DNA from: Stomorhina lunata
Lineage: Eukaryota; Arthropoda; Insecta; Diptera; Rhiniidae
Direction of reading: 5' to 3'
Assembly: GCA_933228675.1 (NCBI GenBank)
Contig: OW121742.1
Coordinates: 128,751,983 to 128,815,982, forward strand
DNA: 64,000 nt
Below the pieces are notes generated by a model. It made no database searches. It was not told the origin of the DNA and saw only the letters and a program-made list of their open reading frames with translations. This document shows, piece by piece, positions 12,012 to 26,978 of this stretch. Numbering within the stretch: the stretch's first letter is position 1; each line of letters begins with the position of its first letter. A program made the translations under genes and the position numbers.

Positions 12012-13337
12012 CTAAAATCAAGGCACGCGTATATAAAATGTTGTTTGTTCCTCATGCTGCAGGCAGTTACAGGACTTTTCCTGTTATGGTGTTCCTTCTT
12101 TTTTCGATAAGGTTTTCCTTTTTTTAATTTTGGTCTTTTTACACACAACGAAGTATTATAATTTGTATATGCGTGTGTTTGTGTTGTGTTGCTCCTCAAA
12201 AGAATCCTCGATTTTTGTATATAACAGTGTCCAGTCCAGTTCAGTTCAGTTTAATTTTTATTTTACAACCTGGCGAAAAGGACAATGTTTGCTACACCCG
12301 CATAACTCTCACCTGTAAAACTCTCGTTTTTTATCATTGTTAACTTTTCTGTTGACAGTGTTTTACACTTGGTTTCAGCAGCGTTTATTTTAAGTATTGC
12401 GTGTTGTGTTGGCCCATTGTATCACGGGAATGGGATGACTCTGCTTCTAGTTGGTTTTTTGTTACGTTGTCGCATGATTTTGTTGTTGTGCACCTAATTT
12501 CTGGACAAAACGAAAAAAGTTTTATGTGAAAACACATGTTAAGTGTCACAGATTGCCGTTGTTTTGTAACATTTTTTTCAGATGATTTTTGCCTTTACGC
12601 GCTCACCCACATAGAAACTGAAAATCTTTTGTATTTTTGCACAGATAAACTTTCCTGCTTAAAAGTTTGTTGCTCTTTTTCGGATTTTTTTTTTTTTTTT
12701 TTTTTTGCTTGTTTTGAGGTAATTTTTCATGAGAAATCATAAACTTTTTCATCCAATATTTCCATTATTTTATGAGTTTATTGTATGAGTACTTTTTTAT
12801 TGTTTGGTCTTTGGTGGCAGGTGGAACTCCGGGGGGAATGTTCGAAATTTGGCTTTTATTCAACATGTTGTAGACCAGCTATCCATCTTATACTTAGTGC
12901 TCCATTTGTTTTCTCAGATATCCGGACAAAGTTTTTCCTTTTTTTATGATTTCATATTTTTTGAATTTTTATTTTGCTTGGAATTCAATGATTTTGTTGT
13001 TGCAGCTGTTTGGCAATAACCAGACTATTAATGCGTTTAAAATTAATGCGTCATTTGTCATCAGATTTACTGGACTAATTTGAAAAGTTTCAATTGAGAA
13101 TAATAAAATACAATAAAACAAGCAATAATATAAATTCTATATCTATGTACGAGTTTCTGCAGGGAAATGTGACCATCTACTTTAATGGAATATGAATAAA
13201 ATTTGTTTTTAAGCACAACCTGACTGGCATATTCGATATCAGTTATTGAATTTAAAACGGAATTAATAAAGTGGCCAAATAAAATATGATTATGTCTTAT
13301 CATACTATGACGACCAACATTATGAAATTGTAATAGA
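12012..13337. other. AT-rich non-coding stretch
   Basis: No supported gene. It includes a 17-20 base T-run near 12687-12706 and a short CAGTCCAGTTCAGTTCAGT repeat near 12230-12250. Confidence 0.5.
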
Positions 13338-14706
<1,369 letters not shown>

Positions 14707-16590
14707 ATTATTATCATCTTATGATGAGCTATATAAGATACGAAATATTTGAAGTCCCAAATATGGCGTACATATTCAATTTGGTCACATCTCATTTATG
14801 GCTTAAATTTTTATCATAATTCATTTACTTTATTTTACTCTTTTTCTATGGTACTGCAATATACCAATGAACTAAACTCTGTTATATTAATATAAAAATA
14901 ACCTCTACTATCACACAATTTGTATGTGCAATGTTTATGAACTAAGTACATACATACAAATGCAATTGCTATAGAGTTCTTCTGAAACCCAGAAACTTAT
15001 GCGCAAAACATACAAATGCAACCAAAATGAAAACTGAAGTAATTTCAAGCAAATATTTTCTATTCGCAATGTGTACTAATAGTCCTTTTTAATAGAATTT
15101 TTCGTGTTCTCTGTATAGCGCAGAATTAATTTGAATTTAGATTTCCCGCGTGGAAGTTATTCCTTATGAAACAAATTGTAAATTAAAAAAAATATTTAAA
15201 TGAAAGAAAAGTAAGCAGGACTGCGTGCTGGGCTGTTGTGGTATGAAGAGAACTAGATTGTATCTAAGTATTTGCTACAAATGTAAGTAAGTAAGGGAAG
15301 CACAAAACGTATTCAAAAATTAAACGAAATGACAATAACGGAAAACGCAGACACGGACTTCCGTTTGAGCCAAAATGTTAAAAGTACAACGACTCCTTGG
15401 GGACAATTTTTGTCAGCACATGCCGTTAACAATTCAAAATAAGTATAAAATAACAACAAAAAAATAAACTTTTTAAAAGTATTGCAACATTTTCCCAGTT
15501 ACAACTAAAAAGTGCGAATCCTAGTTCAGCCAACAGTTATATCTAAATGTATGTGTGTGTGTTTGTGTGTATTTGAGACACTGCCACGATTATTAGTGTT
15601 TTTAATGTGACTTTTTGTTGCCATTTTGTTACCTATAAACTAATGTAAAGTTGTGTTGGCATTTTTGCCTTCTAAGGTTATGCAGTTTAGCTTTATTATA
15701 TTTTTTTTTTCTATTTTTTTAGCTTTCGCAACACATTACAAAACTAAAAACCAAGTTATTTTTGCTGTCTTTCTTTCATTCTTTTTTATTTTTATTATGT
15801 TATCTAAGTTTTTAATATTACTATATTGCATTCATTTTAAAGTTGCAGGGAAAGGACTGATTGTGTATGTGTGCGTTTTAGCTGGAAGTCCATTGATATC
15901 ATCTTTCTGGAATTTAAAATATTCGTTGAGTTTTTCTACTTTTAAGTTGTTTCAAGTCATATTATCTTGGCATTTTTTCCGTTAAGGAATATTATTTTAA
16001 TACCCTACTAGGTAATTTTAAGACCGTATAGATTTTAATGTAAATTTTATACAGAGTATAAAGCATTTAGGAACTATAGATTCGTGTACTTGACTAAATT
16101 TTGATTACTGCAAACATAAGTCCGGTTACCGCAAGCTAGTCAAATTATTAAATTGACGTGATAACGATATTGCGGTTAATGATCATAAAAGTCTTAGGAT
16201 AGTTTTCATAATAAAGTAAAAGATAAACATATCAACAAATGTTGTATCAGCCTTAAGATTTTTTAAATATTTTTTAACAAAAATAAGGTTTTAGTTATAA
16301 TTTACATTTCTTCCATAATTTTGTAGCAATAAATTGCGATTGCATTTGATCACATTAAGGTACTCTAGGACTTTCTGTAATCATATTATCTTCTGTGATC
16401 ATATTACAAGTAAGATCTACTAGAATGTCATTCGTGTTAATAACACAATTATGATGAAAACCTAAATTACGATAATATTCTTACCCTTGACTTGCTTTCT
16501 GAAAATGACTATAATAATCATAAGCAGAACTAGGCAGCCCATACCACCAGTAGCCGATGATTTTTTTTTATTTTTCATCAATACCACGAT
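14707..16590. other. AT-rich non-coding stretch
   Basis: No supported gene. A 110-residue hydrophobic frame at 15653-15985 (+) is Phe/Leu/Ile-rich without motifs and is not called. TGATCATATTA-type words recur at 16340-16410. Confidence 0.5.
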
Positions 16591-17599
16591 CATTCAGTTA
16601 GAATTTGGATGTTAACAGAGTTGGTTGGGTCGCTTTGTTAAAGAAAAGACAAAAACAAAATAGGCAAAAAAAAAATCAACATCCAATTTATAGCAACAAA
16701 ATACATGGTTCGATAGAACAAAGAAATATAATCTCGAATATTGTTGCCATGACACTATTATTTTTGTAAACATTGGGAATATTTTTGTAAATTTTGGGAA
16801 TACTTTTCAAAACCGAAATAAGTTCTAATATTAAACAATTTTAGATTTTTATATTTTTTAGATATTTTCTACCCAAATTTTTTTTAATAGAAAAATAGTT
16901 AATAAAAATATTTTTCTTTGGAAAGTTTTTCGATAAAAATATTTTTCTGTAAAAATTTTCGATAAAAATATTTTTATATCCCAAAATTTTGAAACATTCT
17001 ATTAAAAAATTTTTGATATAAAATTTTCTATAGAAAAATTTTTGATCAAAAGATTTTCTTTATTTTATAAAAAAAATTTTCTATAGAAACATTTTTATTG
17101 AAAAAATTTTCTATAGAAACATTTTTATTGAAAAAATTTTCTATAGAAACATTTTTATTGAAAATGTTTTCTATAGAAAAATTTTCTATACAAACATTTT
17201 TGACAAAAAGATTTTCTATAGAAAAATTTTTGATAAAAAAATTTTCTATAGAAAAATTTTTGATAAATAAATTTTCTATAGAAAAATTTTGAAAAAAAGT
17301 TTTTTCTATAGAAATATTTTTGATAAAAAAATTTTTCTATAGAAAAATTTTTGATAAAAAAATTTTCTATAGAAAAATTTTTAATAAAAAAATTTTCTAT
17401 GAAAAAATTTTTGATAAAAAAATTTTCTATTAAAAAATTTTTATAGAAAAATTTTTGATAAAAAAATTTTCTAAAGAAAAATTTTCTAAAGAAAAATTTT
17501 CGATAAAAAAAACGTTAGAACTACATATTGAAAAAAAATACCTATTTTAGTTAAAGGTTTGAAACACGGCAACTCTGTTCTGTTCTCTTTGCGCCGACC
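16591..17599 (-). mobile_element. Minisatellite-bearing repeat element, copy 2 (inverted)
   Basis: On the minus strand this repeats copy 1: head 17599-17520 (GGTCGGCGC, CAGAGTTGCCG, TTTAACTAAAATAGG), array about 17510-16860, and tail 16830-16591 (AATAGTGTCATGGCAACAAT, TTTGTTCTATCGAACCATG, AACAAAGCGACC, ending CTAACTGAATG). The array is about 650 bp against about 1.07 kb in copy 1. The two copies therefore differ mainly in repeat number. Confidence 0.75.
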
Positions 17600-19218
17600 C
17601 TTGATCATAATTCTAATTATGATCACCTCCATCATATTTCTTATTTTGTATGTAGAATGTTTCAAACAATCTAACAGTTCTAGTTAGCCCAACCATCAAA
17701 ACGTACACTAACTATTGGTGCAAAACTTTTTATTTTACTTTTATGCCTCAAGGGTTAAATTGGACGTATTACATAATCCGAATGGTTGGTGGATAGACTA
17801 GTGTTATGAATGTATAAGCAAATGTTTGAAGCAGCAAAAATGCCAGTGAATTGCAGTGGCTGCAGAAGTTATTGTAATATGGTAAAATAGTATTTTGTAT
17901 TTATGCAAAGCTTTGGTAAGCTCCACTATACTAGTTTTTAAAGCAATAATGGGTTATAAAGTCTTAGGGTTTAACTAGAACTTTTTTCGAAAAAGAAAAA
18001 TATTTTTTTTTTGCAATTTTTTCTAGTTACCAAGTTTTTTTTTCAGAGTTCGTAAATACTATACATAGGTTTCTTTTAGTGCAGTTGGTTATATTGTTGT
18101 TTATTGGCTAATATATAGTTTATACTGAATAATTTTGTTGTTGGTTTACAAATAATTAGAGCGTAAAAAGTATGTTTTTATTGCATTTTATATTATTATG
18201 CAAACTTTAATGAAAGTTTATTAAAAAAAGTATAAATACTTTAGTTTTGTAGATATCGTACAAAGTGAAATAACAACTTGTAGTTTGTTAGCATAAATAA
18301 ATTAATAAATTTAATAGTTATGCGCATAAGCAAGTAAATTCCTATTAATTTAAAGCTTTATTTTGCTATTATTTTAAGCCACCTTAACCTTTTTCCCATT
18401 ATACCTCCACACACACATACATACATACGTACAATATTTACATTCCATTAAACTGTATAACTTACTTTCAGTAACATCTTAAGGTTTTTAATCAGTTTAT
18501 TTATTTCGGTTTTTTTTTTCAAATTATTCTCAATTTTCAATTTAATTCCTTTTAAATAACCCATACAAGCGGTTTAAACACTGAACTAAAAATGTTATCA
18601 AGCCAATCAATAAGAATTAATTTATATTTATATTTTTGTTAGTTTTTTGTCGTTTGTAAATAAAATTTATTTTTAATTGTTTTTGGTCGTTTTGAGAGTA
18701 TATAAATGTTCATTTAATTAAAAGCTATAAACAACAATAATTGGTTGCAATCACTCATCTCATTCTCATCAACGGCTTCATGATCAACTTTCTGTCATCA
18801 TCAGTTACCGTCGTGGCATTACTTTTGACCAGTATCCCGCTGCAAGTTTCAATATACAATTCTTGTTTATTTGTATGTGTGTCTGGATATGACCAAATAA
18901 TATTTTGTTAAATAAAAGTTTGTTGAAAATTTATATTGTCGCTTGAATAATTTTGCCAATTTGGATTTTTAATAGTCCACGTAGTTTGATTGGTTGGTTT
19001 TTTACAGTCATCAGTGGACGAATGTTTATATTTTTCAGAATACAAATACAAGCTGATGGGTATAAGTTAAGGCTTTTACTTTAAAGGCCTTTCAGAAAAC
19101 CATTGAAAAATACTACAAATGTTTAGATGTTCCCAATATTAGGCTAAAAAACACAAATAAAGTCAATATTGACTTACATAGGCGTATTTTCTTTCAAACT
19201 GATATTATTAAGCTAAAC
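17600..19218. other. AT-rich non-coding stretch
   Basis: No supported gene. A 10-bp perfect palindrome with a 2-bp spacer (GATCATAATT ... AATTATGATC, 17603-17624) sits directly beside the end of the neighbouring repeat element. Confidence 0.5.
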
Positions 19219-19992
19219 AAAAATAAGTAAGAAAGTGCCATAATCGGTCAAGCACGGCCATACGACACCACTTAGCTCAAAGGTGTTCTTTTTCCTATAT
19301 AATGACAAATATTTTCTAAATTTTTCCATCATATATAAATTTTCTAAAAATTCATATATTAAAGCAGTTTTCGTCATTTGTACTTATATGAGAGCTGGGG
19401 TCAAATGCGGGCCGATTATCTAGAAATTTGGCAAATTGATTACAGTCTTTACAAAAATTATGTATGCAAAAAGTAAACTCTTTAGATTTACGAGCGTTTT
19501 GGTAATTTTTGTCTCATTTAGTGCGTTTTGACAGAAGAGTTTGTGTTTGAGCTATGGTCAAATGTGGACCGATTTCAACGAAATTTAGTACAGTGATTTA
19601 AGTTTACATAAAAATATTGATATTTGTGGCTAAAATATCAATTCCGGGAAGTGAGACCTATGGGAGGACGGACGGACTGACATCGCTAAATCGACTCAAA
19701 AAGTGTTTCTAAGACTATTGGTATACTAAAAGGTGGGTCTAAGACACATATATTTCTATGCGTTACATATTTCTATGCATTACAAATTTCGAGGTAATCG
19801 GTCCACATTTGACCCTAGCTCTCATATAAGTCCAAATGACGAAAACAGCTTAAAAATATAAGTTTTGAGAAAATGTTTGTATGATGGCAAAATTTAGCAA
19901 ATATTTGTCTTTATACAGGAAAAAGAACACTTTTGATCTTAGTGGTAAAGGGTCGGGCTTGACCGACTACGGTACATTCTTACTTGTTTTTT
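19219..19992. mobile_element. Family A repeat in foldback (inverted head) arrangement
   Basis: The left side begins AATAAGTAAGAAAGTGCC with TCGGTCAAGC, then TTCTTTTTCCTATATAATGA and a GAGAGCTGGGGTCAAATG motif. A short GACGGACGGAC tract is followed by CATCGCTAAATCGACTCA (about 19660-19700). From about 19785 to 19992 the same head appears reversed, ending TCGGGCTTGACCGACTACGG ... TTACTTGTTTTT. The two heads form imperfect inverted arms of roughly 200 bp. No coding capacity. Confidence 0.7.
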
Positions 19993-20264
19993 AATATTTT
20001 AAAGAATTCTTTCAGAAATCAAATTTCATACAGTTAGAACAGAAGAGCTTTAGAGTTGATCTTTAGACAAACTTGTCTGGGTCGGAAAGTGAATTTATAG
20101 CCTTTTAAAAATCTTGGTCTCAGAAAATAATATGATAGGCAAAAAAAAACATCATAACTTTTAAACTAAATCAAGTTTTAATTTCAAATTTTGAAATTTG
20201 GTCAACAATGCAACAGCAAAGACATTCCAGAAAACTTAAATGATAAAAACGAGTAATTTTTACG

Positions 20265-20500
20265 TAATTGCGAAAAATCAAAAGGGCTTAACTACAAGTT
20301 GAATATTTTCAGAAACCAAAAGGGCTTAACTACAATAAAAACATTTCAAAACTTTGGTTTTTGTTAAACAAAATCGCTATTTTTGACCGTACGCATTAAA
20401 ATTTTTGTAGCTAGATGTATTTTAGGTTTCTGTCTCATAATCAATCAAAAAATCAAGTGTAATTTTTATGTTAGTTACGCCCTTTTGCATTTCAGGTGAC
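20265..20500 (+). mobile_element. Partial copy of the intronic inverted-repeat element (family D)
   Basis: This matches, in the opposite orientation, the element inside the bestrophin intron at 30806-31159. Shared words are AATTGCGAAAAA, AAAAGGGCTTAACTAC, TTTTTGACCGTACG, CTAGATGTATTTT, and the terminal CCCTTTTGCATTTCAGGTGA. The left end is diverged or truncated, with weaker similarity back to about 20120. Confidence 0.6.
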
Positions 20501-22734
20501 GGCATGAAAGTTCGCTTTGTTACCGATTATAGTTTATGTGTATCTAAGAAGAATAGTTGGTTCTTTGTTCTAATTGATTGAAAAATCCATAAACTGACTC
20601 TATCGTAAGCAAATTCAAATTATTTAAGGCCCTGAAGTGAAATTTATTTCCTGTGAGTTTATTTATTTATTTGTTTAGTTGAATGTATATTAGCAGAGTT
20701 GTTACTCATTTAACCACCGGAAAAAGTGGTAAAGTCATACCAGGAGCATAAAGCATAGCTATTGAGTGGTCCTGGGTTCTTGTTGCTAAGAGTGTTTATA
20801 AATAAAAAGTTTACAATAAATTCGTTAAGAAATTTTAACAAACGTTCATAACGAAGTTCGAAATGAGCTAAAAATTATAACTATTACTCATAACTAATTG
20901 GATAGTCATAGTAATGCTTAGTAATATAAAAGTGCAAGTCCTGGTCTAATTGTCAATTTGAAAGTCATTATGAAATTTTAAGTCGCTGTCAAGGTAAAGC
21001 CATTGCCCAAATGCAAGTCATAGGATACATTAATTTAAAATAAATAACCATTATTAAGGTTCACATATTGTATGTAAATCTTAAAAAGCCGCTTGGCACT
21101 CGGCTCCTGAGTGCCATGAAAGATTTGGCTCTGCTCTATTCTATCAAAACAAAATGTTTGCTTTTACCATAATCAAACATTAAATATTTAATAAGTTTTC
21201 TAAAAATGATAATTGGTTTAAAAGAATTTTTATTAGATGGATTATAACCAAAAAATCAGTCAAAACAATTAAACTGTCAAAATTGGTAGGATCGTCATAA
21301 TCATGCAACTATATTTTCCTTAAACTTGATACTTCTATATTATTTGCAAAAATCGACAAATGACCACTTTTAACAAACAACTATATCAAATGTTGCACAT
21401 CGTAAGCAATATTTCCTGTTGTAGAGCACTCTATTGACCAACTGCTGTTGCATGATTGACTGCTGTTGGCTTAAAAATTAAAAAAGTAAAATCTATATGT
21501 TTGTGAATCCTGTAAATTCGCACAGTTGTACGTTTTGATTGAGTATTTAATATTAAATGTTGGTGTAAAAATATGAGTGTGTGAGTATGTTTAAGCCAAG
21601 AGTATCAGAGTGTAAATGTCTGTGTATAAAAGTATTTAAGTATGTAAATAAGTGTGTGTTGTCATCAATCATCAAAGCATTACAATGAAAAGTGTTAATT
21701 GGCAATTATGTATAAATTTATTCAGGCAAAAATATAATCAATCCAATCAACTTCATGCAAACACATACTCAGGTTCATTTACTCAAACATACACAATCTC
21801 TCAAAAAAAAAAATATTTTCATACGGGGATTTTATTCTGATTTCAAATTTTATTCAAAATATGAAATTTACATGGTAACACATGTTACTTATATTTAATT
21901 GTTTTAACATTTTTTTATAATTCATTTATTTATAAGCTTTTGTTGTAAGTAAAGCAAATCCACCTCTCCTCCTTGATAACATACACTTTTTTTTGGTTAT
22001 TTTATTATAAACCAATTATAAATTGTACAAGTGTATTTGCTACCAAAACAAATTAAAAAATACTCAAATTTCAGAACAAATTAATTGAAAATCCATTACA
22101 AAAATTTATGTTTTATGTTCAAGCTAATATTAACAGCATGATGGAAAAAACCACAACAATTTACAAAATATCAGCAAAAAAAAAATGAATAAAAAATATT
22201 AAATAGAAACGAACCACGACAAACTGTGGTCCAGACTTGGAGAAATTTTGTTAATTTTAATTAAATAAATTTTGTAAATTTATTCAAATAAACATAGAAT
22301 TTTTTTACAACAAAAGCCACATTTGTGGAAAATAGAAAATTCTCTACTCCCTTTAAGTTTTTAGAACCAAATTACAAATTTAATTTTGTTACATTTTTTA
22401 AAAAAGGAGGGAAGTCAAGGTAAGAGTAAAGAGGAAGCCTTAAAACAATGAAATTATAACATTTTATACCCATGTCACACTTTTTAATTGAAATAAAAAT
22501 AAAGGAAATTGGAAAATGTTTTTTCCATGTATTATTATTTATTTAACCAACAAAGAGGAAAATCATTTCACAAGTACTTAATTCATTTTTGATGGTATTA
22601 TTTTGTCTCCAACTTTATATGGCGTTTATGTATATTTTCCCCTCCAGAGACAGTCATCAGTACCAATATTTATACAGAGTTTTTGCATACGTATGTGTAC
22701 ACACCCGGTAGTTGCAAATGAAGAGATTTTTAAT
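20501..22734. other. AT-rich non-coding stretch
   Basis: No supported gene or repeat boundary. Only AT-rich sequence with A-runs is seen. Confidence 0.5.
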
Positions 22735-24175
22735 AATAATTTTCTTTGGAAAATTTTTCGATTAAAATTATTTTTTATAGAAAATTTTTCGTTAAAAATT
22801 TCTATGAAAATTTTCAAAAAAAATATTCTTCTATCGGAAAATTTTCTCAAAAAAATTTTCGATAAAAATATTTTTCTATAGAAAAATTTTCGATAGAAAT
22901 ATATTTCTGTAGAAAAAAATTCTAAAAAATTTTTGACACAAAAATTTTCTATAGAAAAATTTTTGAAAAAAAAAAAATCTATAGAAAAATTTTTGATAAA
23001 AATTTTCTATAGAAAAATTTTTAAGAAAAATATTTTCTATAGAAAAATTTTTAAAAAATATTTTATATGGAAAATTTTTAATAAAAAAATTTTCTATAGA
23101 AAAATATTTGATAAAAATAAATTCTATAGAAAAATTTTGGATAAAAAAATTTTCTAAAGAAAAATTTTTGGATAAAAAAAATTTTCTATAGAGAAATATT
23201 CAATTGAAATCTTTTAAAAATATGCAGTAGATAAAAAAATTTTCTATAGAAAACTGTTTGGTAAAAAAATTTTCTATAGGATCATTTTTCTTAAAAAAAA
23301 GTTTCTATAGAAAAATTTTTGATAAAAAAAAACTTTCTATAGAAAAATGTTTGAAAAACAATTTCTATAGAAAAGTTTTGGATAAAAAAAATTGTGTAGG
23401 ATAATTTTGGATAAAAACAATTTTCTATAGAAAACAAATTGATTGAAATATTTTTAAAAAATGCAGTAGATAAAAAAACTTTCTGAAGAAAATTTTCTGA
23501 TAAACAAGGAAAATTTTTGAATAAAAAAATTTCTATAAAAAATTCTTGATAAAAAAATTTCCTATAGAACAATTTTTGGTAAAAAAAAAATTTCGATAGA
23601 AAAATTTTTGATAAAATAATTTTCTAGAGAAAAAAATTCTGATAAAAAATTTTTGTATAGAAAAGTTTTTCATAAAAAAAAAACTTTCTATAGAAAAATC
23701 TGAAAAAAAATTCCCTAGAAAAATTTTGGATAAAAAATTTTCTATAGAAAAATTGTTGATCAAAAAACTTTCTATACAAAAATTTTTGAAAAAAAAATCT
23801 ATAGAAAAATATTTGATAAAAAATTTTTCTATATTTATTCTATATTATATTTTATTTTTTAAAAAGAAAATTTTCTGTAGAAAAATTTTGGATAAAAAAA
23901 ATTTTCTATGGAAAAATATTTATTAAAAATTCTATAGAAAAATTTTCTAAAGAAAAATTTTTGATAAAAAAAATTTTTATAGAAACATTTTTGATAAAAA
24001 AAAATTGTTTAAGAAAAATTTTTGTTAAAAAAATTTTCTATTTATAGAAAAATTTTTCATAAAAAAATTTCTATAAAAAATTTTTGATACAAAAATGTTC
24101 TATTTAAAAATTGTCTATAGAAAAATTTTTGATGAAAAAATTTTCTATAGAAAATTTTTTGATATAAAAATTGTA
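22735..24175. repeat. AT-rich minisatellite array, third locus
   Basis: About 1.44 kb of degenerate units of the same type as at 9.2-10.3 kb, here reading as TATAGAAAAATTTTTGATAA and A-run steps. Units are strongly diverged and broken by short non-repeat words (for example near 23200-23240 and 23440-23480, which themselves resemble each other: AAATATGCAGTAGATAAA). Neither the head nor the tail of the two complete elements was found at its borders. Confidence 0.85.
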
Positions 24176-26100
24176 TATCCACCCTTCAGAATTGTTGGGC
24201 AATCACATATCACACATACTATTTCAAAATAAGTAGTATATATGTATGTATATTCAAGAACAATAGCATAACTTTAACATGTAACAGAATTGTTTCTGAT
24301 TTAAGTTTAAATCTTACTTATTTGACTTGATATGATTCTTTGGTATTTGAATGTATTGTCTTTGATAGTGACACACTACATGTGTGTCGTATATTGGCAT
24401 CGTCTTTATTTTATTAGTATGTGACTTATTTGACTGTCTGGTTGGTAATTTCCATAAAAACAATAAGAAAACTCTGCGACGCGTTAAATAACAAAAATAT
24501 TACGCATCAGAGAGACAGAAGGAACAGAGCGTCTTTGTTGGTTTTTATGCAAATTATTTTTCATATTGAAAAACATACACATGCACGTGTTAAAAGAATA
24601 TGTTCAAAGTTAACCCATTTTGTGCTTATATTGTGGAAATCTTAAAGTTGTCACTGTAATTTAAAAGAAAACTTTGTTGTTCTTAATCTCAGAATACTCA
24701 CAATATCTACAATTACTTCGCTTTACTTGAAATGTTTGGCCCATAAATGGTTAAATTACATAAAGTCAATAGAGTTCATAAGAATACCATCTCACTCTCT
24801 ACACACAAATATACAAACATCTGCACTTAATATATTTATTTATATAAATTGTTAACAAATTTTTTAATGGATTTTTTAAAGTCAATCCATTGAGATTGCA
24901 ATATATTTTATTTATATTACACATACTCGTTCAACACAAATTCCGAAAATTACAAGTTATTGTCAGCTGTGTACAAAAAAAAAGAACATACCATCGATGT
25001 CTTAAATACATACATATGTACAATATAACAACACCCACAAAGCTTTCAAATCATATCATTTGGTTTCACAACATGCAATAATTCAAATAAATTTCCACAC
25101 AACCACGAAATAACTTCCTGGCGTTGTCAGAGCTCTATTAAGAATCTTGAAAAATTGTCGTTACATATGAAAATATTAGATTTTATTAAATTTGCTTTTA
25201 AATGAAATTTATTTACATACATTGGGATTCTTTGAATATTTCCACTCTAACTCTTTTTGTGGTAGAAATTATGGGCCTAGTCTTAAATAAATATCTAATA
25301 TTCTTTATACGAGTACGAGCATGTTTATAAATTGCAAAAACTCATAAATGTTTGTATGTGTGGTATCATTTTGGTTTTTGCTTAACTGTATGCGAAAAAT
25401 GCTATTCAAAAACATTGTGTTGCAAGAATTTATGGCATGCCACATAAATCGACTTAATGAGCTTTCAAAAATATAGCCAGTTTTTCATATTTTCATAGTC
25501 TTACCCAGACTCTGTTAAATTACAACAATGATATATGATTGTATGTATTTCGAAGGGACCTTTGTTCCTTTTTTTTCGCACAAATTTTCGAATTATTTTT
25601 ATCACTGCTGCCTCAACTCTGTCTTAGTAGTGCGGAAGAAAAACTGTGATGAGTTATAAGTTTTAAAGAGGAAAATTAGGTTTACGTATTGGGCATTTAT
25701 GAAATACGCGTTCTAGCTTGTATCTTATGGACTAATGGAGAGCTATTACCATCTTTAGAAAACTAAACATTTTTGAGATTTAAAAGATTTTATCGTTTGA
25801 AATCGCAGCTCCCTCTATTAAGTTTCTCAATTCTAAGTTTTTGCATAAAATTTTTTAACGCACTCCAAAAAGTATCATCATGAAAGTTAATGTACTTATA
25901 TTAAAGACTAACCAAAACTGATTCTATGTTAAATGAAAATTGTTGAACAAATCTAAAATTAATAATTAATGATTTACATAGACGAATATATGATATTTCG
26001 TGATATTTTGCATAAATATATGTATGAAATATTATATGGATTAAACGGACCAAATACTACAAACAAACTTTTTATTATAATTATTGAGAGCAACGACATT
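24176..26100. other. AT-rich non-coding stretch
   Basis: No supported gene. Frames at 24421-24645 and 24890-25081 (+) have no recognisable motifs. Confidence 0.5.
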
Positions 26101-26215
26101 ATTAGTAATCGTAATTAATTACTATTAGTGCGAAACTTTATATAATGTAATCAATACTTTATCTTAAAAAAAAAGTAATCAAATTAGTAATAAGTAATTA
26201 CGATTATGTACTAAT
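26101..26215. repeat. Small inverted repeat
   Basis: The left edge ATTAGTAATCGTAATTAATT pairs imperfectly with the right edge, which on the minus strand reads ATTAGTACATAATCGTAATT. The 115-bp size suits a very short MITE, but such AT-rich pairing can arise by chance. Confidence 0.35.
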
Positions 26216-26245
26216 AAATCATCATTACTTAACAACTTAACAAAA

Positions 26246-26935
26246 CATTCGTTGGCAGAGTTGCCTTTGTTGTACTTTTAACTAAAATAAGTATTTTCAT
26301 TTTAATATTTTATCAAAAATTTTTCTATACAAAATTTTTTGTCAAAAATTTTTATAGAAAATTTGATTATCAACAATTTTTCTATAGAAAATTTTTTAAG
26401 AGAACATTTTATCAAAACTTTTTTAGAGAATTTTTTTTTTCAAAATAATAGCCAAAAAATGTTTGTGGGATAACCAATTCCTCGCCGCGTTTCGATGGTT
26501 GATTCGGCCATCTCTTCAGGAGGAGTATTCCCTCTTTTAGACAGATTGAAAACTTCGCATTTTTGCTTATTTTACAAACACAATCATTACGAATTATGTT
26601 TGTAAACCATAAGTAAAAGCTCAGATTATCAACTGAACAAAAGCAAATACAAACATTTTTCAGTTTCATCTTTCTTCACTTCCCACATTCTTGCTGCAAA
26701 ATTTTTTAATCAAAAATTTTTCCATAGAAAATTTTTTTATCAAAAATGTTTCTACAAAAAATATTTCTATCGAAAATTGGTCTTTAGAAAAATATTTTTA
26801 TTGAAAACTTCTTTTTAGAAAATTTATTGTAGAAAATTTTTCGAAAAAAAATATATATTTAATTTAATTTTCGCAGAAAAATATTTTTATCGAAAAATTT
26901 TCTATAAAAATAATTTTTGTTGAAAGAAATTAAAA
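26246..26935 (+). repeat. Fragments of the minisatellite element beside the bestrophin 3' end
   Basis: Positions 26246-26300 repeat the head of the minisatellite element (GGCAGAGTTGCC, TTTTAACTAAAATAAG) and lead into array units to about 26450. A non-array insert (26450-26690) contains GATTCGGCCATCTCTTCAGG and an AATTACGAATTATGT palindrome also seen at 33850. A second short array (26700-26935) follows and ends some 45 bp from the stop codon of the downstream bestrophin gene. The conserved tail is absent. Confidence 0.6.
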
Positions 26936-26978
26936 TAAATAAAAGATAATGTTGAGTGTGAAAACATTTAATTTATAA

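Noticed and set aside
15653..15985. 110-residue hydrophobic frame
   Set aside because: Phe/Leu/Ile-rich composition expected from T-rich DNA; no motif and no splice context tying it to a gene.
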